DNA of 10,666 bases, from assembly GCA_003695455.1 (NCBI GenBank), contig RFJF01000239.1, positions 1 to 10,666 of the forward strand. The letters are read 5' to 3'. Source of the DNA: Chloroflexota bacterium (GTDB lineage Bacteria; Chloroflexota; Anaerolineae; 4572-78; J111). Under the pieces are notes generated by a model. It was not told where the DNA came from and made no database searches. It was given only the letters and a program-made list of their open reading frames with translations. Positions 8,101 to 10,666 of this stretch are shown here, one piece after another. The position numbers and the translations under genes were made by a program. Every line of letters starts with the position of its first letter. The stretch's first letter is position 1.

Positions 8101-9372
8101 TTGAAGCGGGCCAACAGCTTTAAGACGAAAATGTTTGGCTACGGCGCCGGCAATGCGCTGGCTGACAATAATTTGCCCCGGCTCAGCCTGTTGCATCAAC
8201 CGCGCTGCAACGTTTACTTCATCACCTATTACGCCATACGTCAGGCGAGCAGTGCTGCCGTAGGCTCCGGCACGCATGCGCCCCCAACTGATCCCAATCT
8301 GTACTTCCTGTCCAAAATCCGGCGCGGAAGAGATGGAGCGCAGTTCGAGCGCCGCAGACACAGCCCGGGAAGGATCATCGTCATGGGCTAGCGGTGCGCC
8401 AAAGGCAGCATACAGATAGCTCCCCTTTTCGCCAAAGGTTAACTGAATCAGGTAACCCTGGTGCATAGCCAACACGTTTTGCACCCGGCGAATGTATGCG
8501 TCAAGTTTTTGGCCGGCAGCGTCATCGCGGTCGTAATCGAACCCGCTAAATCTCAAAAACAGCGCCACCGCCGGGCGTATCTCGGCCAAAAATCGCTCGT
8601 GCCCTGCGTTCAAACGTTCGTAGATTGGAGCCAGAATCCAGGGGCGCACCTGAGCTTCATTCAATGGCGTTTCTTCGCCGCTTCCGGAGAACGCAGCATC
8701 CTGAGCCAAATCAGAAACATCTGGCAACGTCACACCGCCCACAACCGCAAAGCGTTGTTTATTATCCTCCCGCCATTCCGTTACCGTTAATTTATCTCCA
8801 ATGCCGGCAACGGTTTGTAACTCAACAACAATTTCTCCCTGTGAAGCCTGTTTTTCAGCGGCGGCCATCCGGTTCACAGTTGCCCCTGCCAGCACATCAA
8901 GGTATTGCACGTTGGGGTCGCCCACCCTGAAACGCCGCACCGGCCCGGTGGCAACAGCCACTTTGATGGCAAGGGGTAAAATATTTCCGGACGGGGTTTT
9001 TACGGCGGCCATCTTGGCAACGGCGCGCTGCATTGCCAGAGCGCATGCAACCGCCCGCAAACCCGCCTGCCCTGATTCCGCCGGACGGTTGTCATCAAAC
9101 CAGCAGGAAATAGCATCGCCGCTGAAGCCAACAACACTGCCCCGGTAGCGGTGAACTTTATTGACAAGCATACGGTACACATTGTTCAACTGCCTGGTCA
9201 GTTCGATGGCCCCTTGTTTGGGGCCAAGTTCTCTGACCAGCGTATCGGTCAGTGGCGTAAATCCGGAAATGTCAGCCATCAACACCGAGCCTGTCATCCG
9301 ATTGGGCAGGTCTGTACCAGCGGCTATAGCCCGGCGGCGGTCTATTGGAATATAGGCGGCCAGAAATTTCAT
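5143..9372 (-). CDS. Tandem nucleotidyl cyclase / AAA ATPase / TPR protein
   Basis: This is a 1409-residue multidomain signalling protein. Cyclase domain 1 (about 27-215) has both metal-binding aspartates, Asp34 (ADISGFT) and Asp85 (FSGDA), but lacks the catalytic Arg after Asn166. Domain 2 (about 265-440) lacks both aspartates (Arg and Glu stand there) but keeps Asn386 and Arg390 (GDEVNVAARL). One composite active site between the two domains is therefore expected, as in mammalian C1/C2 cyclases. An AAA_16-like ATPase follows, with Walker A GAAGVGKS near 485-492 and Walker B LLLLLEDVHWLDE near 618-628. About nine or ten TPR units of some 40 residues, many with a GNR turn, fill about 960-1370. 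The layout recalls human soluble adenylyl cyclase. ATP versus GTP use cannot be read. The start at 9372 (MKFLAAYIPIDRRRA) has AGAGAAA upstream and matches family starts as I recall them. The frame is open to 9552, but that part covers repeat copy 2. Confidence 0.92.
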   Translation of the reverse strand: MKFLAAYIPIDRRRAIAAGTDLPNRMTGSVLMADISGFTPLTDTLVRELGPKQGAIELTRQLNNVYRMLVNKVHRYRGSVVGFSGDAISCWFDDNRPAESGQAGLRAVACALAMQRAVAKMAAVKTPSGNILPLAIKVAVATGPVRRFRVGDPNVQYLDVLAGATVNRMAAAEKQASQGEIVVELQTVAGIGDKLTVTEWREDNKQRFAVVGGVTLPDVSDLAQDAAFSGSGEETPLNEAQVRPWILAPIYERLNAGHERFLAEIRPAVALFLRFSGFDYDRDDAAGQKLDAYIRRVQNVLAMHQGYLIQLTFGEKGSYLYAAFGAPLAHDDDPSRAVSAALELRSISSAPDFGQEVQIGISWGRMRAGAYGSTARLTYGVIGDEVNVAARLMQQAEPGQIIVSQRIAGAVAKHFRLKAVGPLQIRGRQTDVPVSMVLGRQMPSLARLDSHFDNPLVGRRNELAQLRPLLARVLAGKGQIIRLEGAAGVGKSHFIVEYARHALDQGLQIIVGACQSSTRAIPYYPWNQIFRTLFELPERPLPGENQHALIMGQIKQVEAAIDRSNPGWRVRLPLLGDLLNLPIAENETTAAFEAHFRQEALIALAVDMIQAWAESHPLLLLLEDVHWLDEASQRLTVAIGRAIASLPVLLVLVQRPPDFPMMPELDGLSHYRYTHLAELSRQETEELAAHQLKGEPSTLVLSLIQQLSQGNPFFSGELLNTLRESGRIQQTAAGGWEFSAAMFNALRQGNSLGRDAQHGEWILTRDALSPAVDLGIPDSVQGVALANLDRLTEAAKLTLKVASVIGYTFELDLLAGSYPVYPEQTMLLAQIGLLEERGLIRRGLDTNQLTFTFRHHIIQETVYDTLSGNQQRDLHLAVGESLEQLQPDAVERLAYHYSRSGARNKTMVYLDKAARKAQRGYANETALNYYNQALGLEERWEWRQNQVKILHILGRRKEEAAGLQTLQNNPESRGAEVDYLWAQYYEATGNYPQAQAAVESALSTNRKLGNFKGELRCLVQLGLIAYRQADYETAQKWYRQALSLFHDDETYSNEMLQIFARAFGGLGVAHHQQGNFDEAHLYYEQALALSRSSGNRQAEADTLNGLGATAFYLRNFTKAHNYHKQALKIQRSIGNRAGEGVSLYNLAQVAHDIGNFSQAQNYLSEALIILQSTGNRWQEVNVWNDLGILYRELGDLSKAQKSLENGLQIARDIADEEGQAYLLSNLGLVVQDQGNLAEAERLLRLGFELMQAVDNKRQMAFFLSYLAIVSLQATNYEQAIAYARQALALWQMLNLHIRTADDLATLAAAYLYTNNTPKALYYAEQVLSILDECGGEGPDFPQRDFFIGYLVLAATGQNKKAYVALKSAHDLIMGRAEKITDPTLRRSFLKHVPTNRRIVASYKQVSAGE

Positions 9373-9388
9373 GGGTTTCTCTGTATTC

Positions 9389-9465
9389 TGAGTTACGCAG
9401 TTGGCGTAGTTTTGCCCTTTGTGGACAAAAAACCGGGCTACAGGCCGGCTGCGCACATCCTGAAA
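9389..9465 (-). repeat. Structured repeat element, copy 2 (inverted to copy 1)
   Basis: This is a diverged copy of the element at 3690-3776, on the opposite strand. On the minus strand it runs from TTTCAG (9465-9460) through CGCAGCCGGCCTGTAGC to GCCAACTGCGTAACTCA (9405-9389). The inner hairpin is kept by changes on both sides: TTTTGTCC / GGGCAAAA here against TTGTGCC / GGCACAA in copy 1. The 5' outer arm has diverged and pairs less well. The element ends 16 nt before the cyclase ATG at 9372, the same relation to its gene as copy 1 has to the metallopeptidase. Confidence 0.65.
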
Positions 9466-9487
9466 GAGTCTATCCATAGAACAGCAG

Positions 9488-9535
9488 CGCAGCTTCTTGT
9501 GGGCTGGACAATTGGGAACAAGCCCCAAAGCTGCG
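9488..9535. repeat. Two-part hairpin upstream of the cyclase gene
   Basis: CGCAGCTT (9488-9495) pairs perfectly with AAGCTGCG (9528-9535), and inside it GGGCT (9501-9505) pairs with AGCCC (9521-9525). The internal loop is 5 nt on one side and 2 nt on the other. No T-run follows on either strand, so it is not a standard terminator. It could be part of the cyclase 5' leader, 116-163 nt before its ATG, or a protein-binding site. Confidence 0.4.
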
Positions 9536-9768
9536 AATTTGCGGATAGGCACGTAATGATCAAGCCGTTCAAGGTGGCAGAAGAGGTGCTGTATTGTTCG
9601 AACGGCGTATTTTCGGTTTGTGTGAGGAGAAGGTTGGCCTGCTCAGTCTAACCCAGTTTTATTTAACATGTCAACCCCCAACAATTTGCCGGCAGCGCTT
9701 TGTTCGCCGGGCAATTGCAGCCTGGCTCCGGCGCCGGCGACTGGCAGCCAAAATAGTTGCCCCCGGAA

Positions 9769-9795
9769 TTGACAAAGTGGTGAAGATAATATAAA
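9769..9795 (+). promoter_or_regulatory. Candidate promoter of the YdjM-like gene
   Basis: A perfect TTGACA (9769-9774) is followed, after a short 15-nt spacer, by TATAAA (9790-9795). The start point would fall near 9802, giving a leader of about 60 nt. The spacer is shorter than the usual 16-18. Confidence 0.45.
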
Positions 9796-9860
9796 CCTGA
9801 GGCGAACAACAGATATCGAACAACGATGTATCCCTGATTCTTATTTTGCAAAGGAAGAGT

Positions 9861-10394
9861 ATGCTCCCTCAAAGCCACATTGCCTACACCGTTGCCGCCG
9901 CCGACCTGCTCAAAAATCGGGTCCCGGCGCTGAAAAAGATGGATTACCGGCTGCTGGCGCTGGCTGCCACCGGCCCGGATTTGATTGATAAACCGCTGGC
10001 CGCGCTCTATTTTTACCGCCGTTACAAATCGGCGGTGCTGTTTGCCCACACGCTGCTGGCGCATCTGGCGGTGCTGCTGCTGGTGCTGTGGAAGCGCCCC
10101 CAGTGGTGGCTGTATGCGCTGGCTTTCAACGGCCACGCGTTGCTGGACCGGCTGTGGTTTTTTCACGATACGTGGTACTGGCCCTTTCGGGGGTGGCGGT
10201 TTCATACTTGGGGCAAGCGCGGCAGCGAGCAAGTTGACATCAAACTGGCCTACTGGTACGCCTTCACCCGGCGGCCAGAGTTGTGGGGCTGGGAGTTGGG
10301 CGGCTTGCTGGCCGGTCTGTGGTTTGTGTGGCGCAACCGGCTCTATCGTTGGGAGCGGCTCAGGCGGCTGCTGCTCACCGGTCGAGTGGATTAA
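9861..10394 (+). CDS. Membrane-bound YdjM-like putative metal-dependent hydrolase
   Basis: The product is a 177-residue, His- and Trp-rich membrane protein. The pattern fits small membrane-bound putative hydrolases of the YdjM/DUF457 kind: an early His (H6), GPDLID with Asp40 and Asp43, an HTLLAHL helix (H63, H68) and NGHALLDR (H92, D96). These His/Asp residues sit in or next to hydrophobic segments and could bind a metal. Two or three membrane segments are likely (about 55-76, 82-100 and 146-160). The enzymatic role of the family has not been shown to my knowledge. The ATG at 9861 is preferred because AAGGAAG lies just ahead; a TTG at 9846 would put that site inside the coding region. The C-terminus is Arg-rich. 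The gene ends 31 bp before ruvB but the two have separate promoters. Confidence 0.75.
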   Translation: MLPQSHIAYTVAAADLLKNRVPALKKMDYRLLALAATGPDLIDKPLAALYFYRRYKSAVLFAHTLLAHLAVLLLVLWKRPQWWLYALAFNGHALLDRLWFFHDTWYWPFRGWRFHTWGKRGSEQVDIKLAYWYAFTRRPELWGWELGGLLAGLWFVWRNRLYRWERLRRLLLTGRVD

Positions 10395-10409
10395 CCTTTG
10401 ACCATTTTG

Positions 10410-10425
10410 TGGTATAATCACCCTC
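10410..10425 (+). promoter_or_regulatory. Extended -10 promoter giving a leaderless ruvB mRNA
   Basis: TGGTATAAT (10410-10418) is a perfect extended -10 box. The ruvB ATG begins after 7 more nt, where transcription would be expected to start. There is no Shine-Dalgarno sequence between box and ATG, and no good -35 at 16-18 nt (the TTGACC at 10398-10403 is only 9 nt away). Together this indicates an mRNA that starts at or next to the A of the start codon. Confidence 0.65.
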
Positions 10426-10666
10426 ATGACTGACCGACCCATTTCTCCCGACGCAAAAACCGAAGACAAACAGGTAGAAACCAGCCTGCGCCCCACCGAT
10501 TGGGACAGCTATTTTGGACAGACGATGGTCAAGCAGAATGTCAAAATTCTGATTGAAGCCGCCAAATTGCGCGGCGAGGCGCTGGATCACGTGCTGTTTT
10601 ACGGCCCGCCCGGACTGGGCAAAACCACGCTGGCCAACATCATCGCTCACCAGATGGGGGTGAATC
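10426..10666 (+). CDS. ruvB: RuvB, Holliday junction branch-migration helicase (5' part)
   Basis: Only the first 80 codons lie in the window; full RuvB proteins are usually around 330-350 residues. RuvB is the hexameric AAA+ motor that, with RuvA, drives branch migration of Holliday junctions during recombination repair. The visible part matches closely: [12 protein letters not shown] (21-32), the [16 protein letters not shown] stretch (45-60), the Walker A GPPGLGKT (60-67) and [13 protein letters not shown] (68-80). An acidic, low-complexity 18-residue start precedes the conserved region, as in many RuvBs. Start choice: this ATG stands 7 nt after an extended -10 box with no ribosome-binding site. 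No ruvA or ruvC is visible in the window. Confidence 0.97.
   Translation, partial: MTDRPISPDAKTEDKQVETSLRPTDWDSYFGQTMVKQNVKILIEAAKLRGEALDHVLFYGPPGLGKTTLANIIAHQMGVN

Larger units (their letters stand above)
9373..9860. other. Divergent intergenic region, no gene seen
   Basis: Nearly 490 bp lie between the divergent cyclase and hydrolase genes. It holds repeat copy 2 (9389-9465), a two-part hairpin at 9488-9535, an imperfect inverted repeat AATTTGCCGGC / GCCGGGCAATT (about 9684-9716), a 10-bp palindrome CCGGCGCCGG (9728-9737) and a candidate promoter for the hydrolase. Reading frames through it are short, or are extensions and shadows of neighbours without protein-like composition. Confidence 0.6.

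Noticed and set aside
9373..9552. N-terminal extension of the cyclase by 60 codons
   Set aside because: It would translate repeat copy 2. The conserved family start MKFLAAYIPIDRRRA has its own AGAGAAA site, so the stretch is treated as leader.
9663..10496. 277-codon minus-strand frame opposite the hydrolase and the ruvB start
   Set aside because: It is a Gln/Pro/Arg-rich shadow of GC-rich coding sequence; the plus-strand genes have convincing motifs and start signals.

Overview
The window reads as a chromosomal segment of a Chloroflexota-type bacterium (Anaerolineae or a relative). This is inferred from the very long cyclase/ATPase/TPR protein, which is typical of that phylum, the mid-range base composition and the style of the other proteins. 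No rRNA or other phylogenetic marker fixes the assignment; ruvB is cut off by the window end.

Left part (1-2684, all minus strand): a CotA-type multicopper oxidase (155-2047) lies downstream of a small DUF3307-type membrane protein gene (2265-2684). The 217 bp between them hold three inverted repeats. A 232-bp divergent intergenic region (2685-2916) separates this block from a CRP/FNR-family regulator (2917-3666, plus strand). That region carries two perfect and one near-perfect TGTGT-N6-ACACA palindromes. The one nearest the regulator is centred at -41.5 from a candidate promoter, which suggests autoregulation.

Centre (3690-9465): two genes face each other and stop 5 bp apart. One is a putative zinc metallopeptidase of no recognised family (3800-5137, plus). 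The other is a 1409-residue protein with tandem class III nucleotidyl cyclase domains, an AAA-type ATPase and a C-terminal TPR array (5143-9372, minus), an architecture that recalls human soluble adenylyl cyclase. The pair is bracketed by two diverged copies, in inverted orientation, of an 80-90-bp structured element. In both copies the same end abuts the ribosome-binding region of the enclosed gene. They may be miniature transposable elements or a shared folded leader.

Right part (9466-10666): a roughly 400-bp stretch with no convincing gene, a small membrane-bound YdjM-like putative hydrolase (9861-10394), and the first 80 codons of ruvB (10426 to the window end). The ruvB start codon lies 7 nt after an extended -10 box, as expected for a leaderless mRNA.

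Working hypothesis (inference): the cyclase makes a cyclic nucleotide that the nearby CRP-family protein senses, and the regulator then acts on the palindromes around 2700-2830 and perhaps on 2255-2272 upstream of the oxidase. The metallopeptidase between them has no known role.
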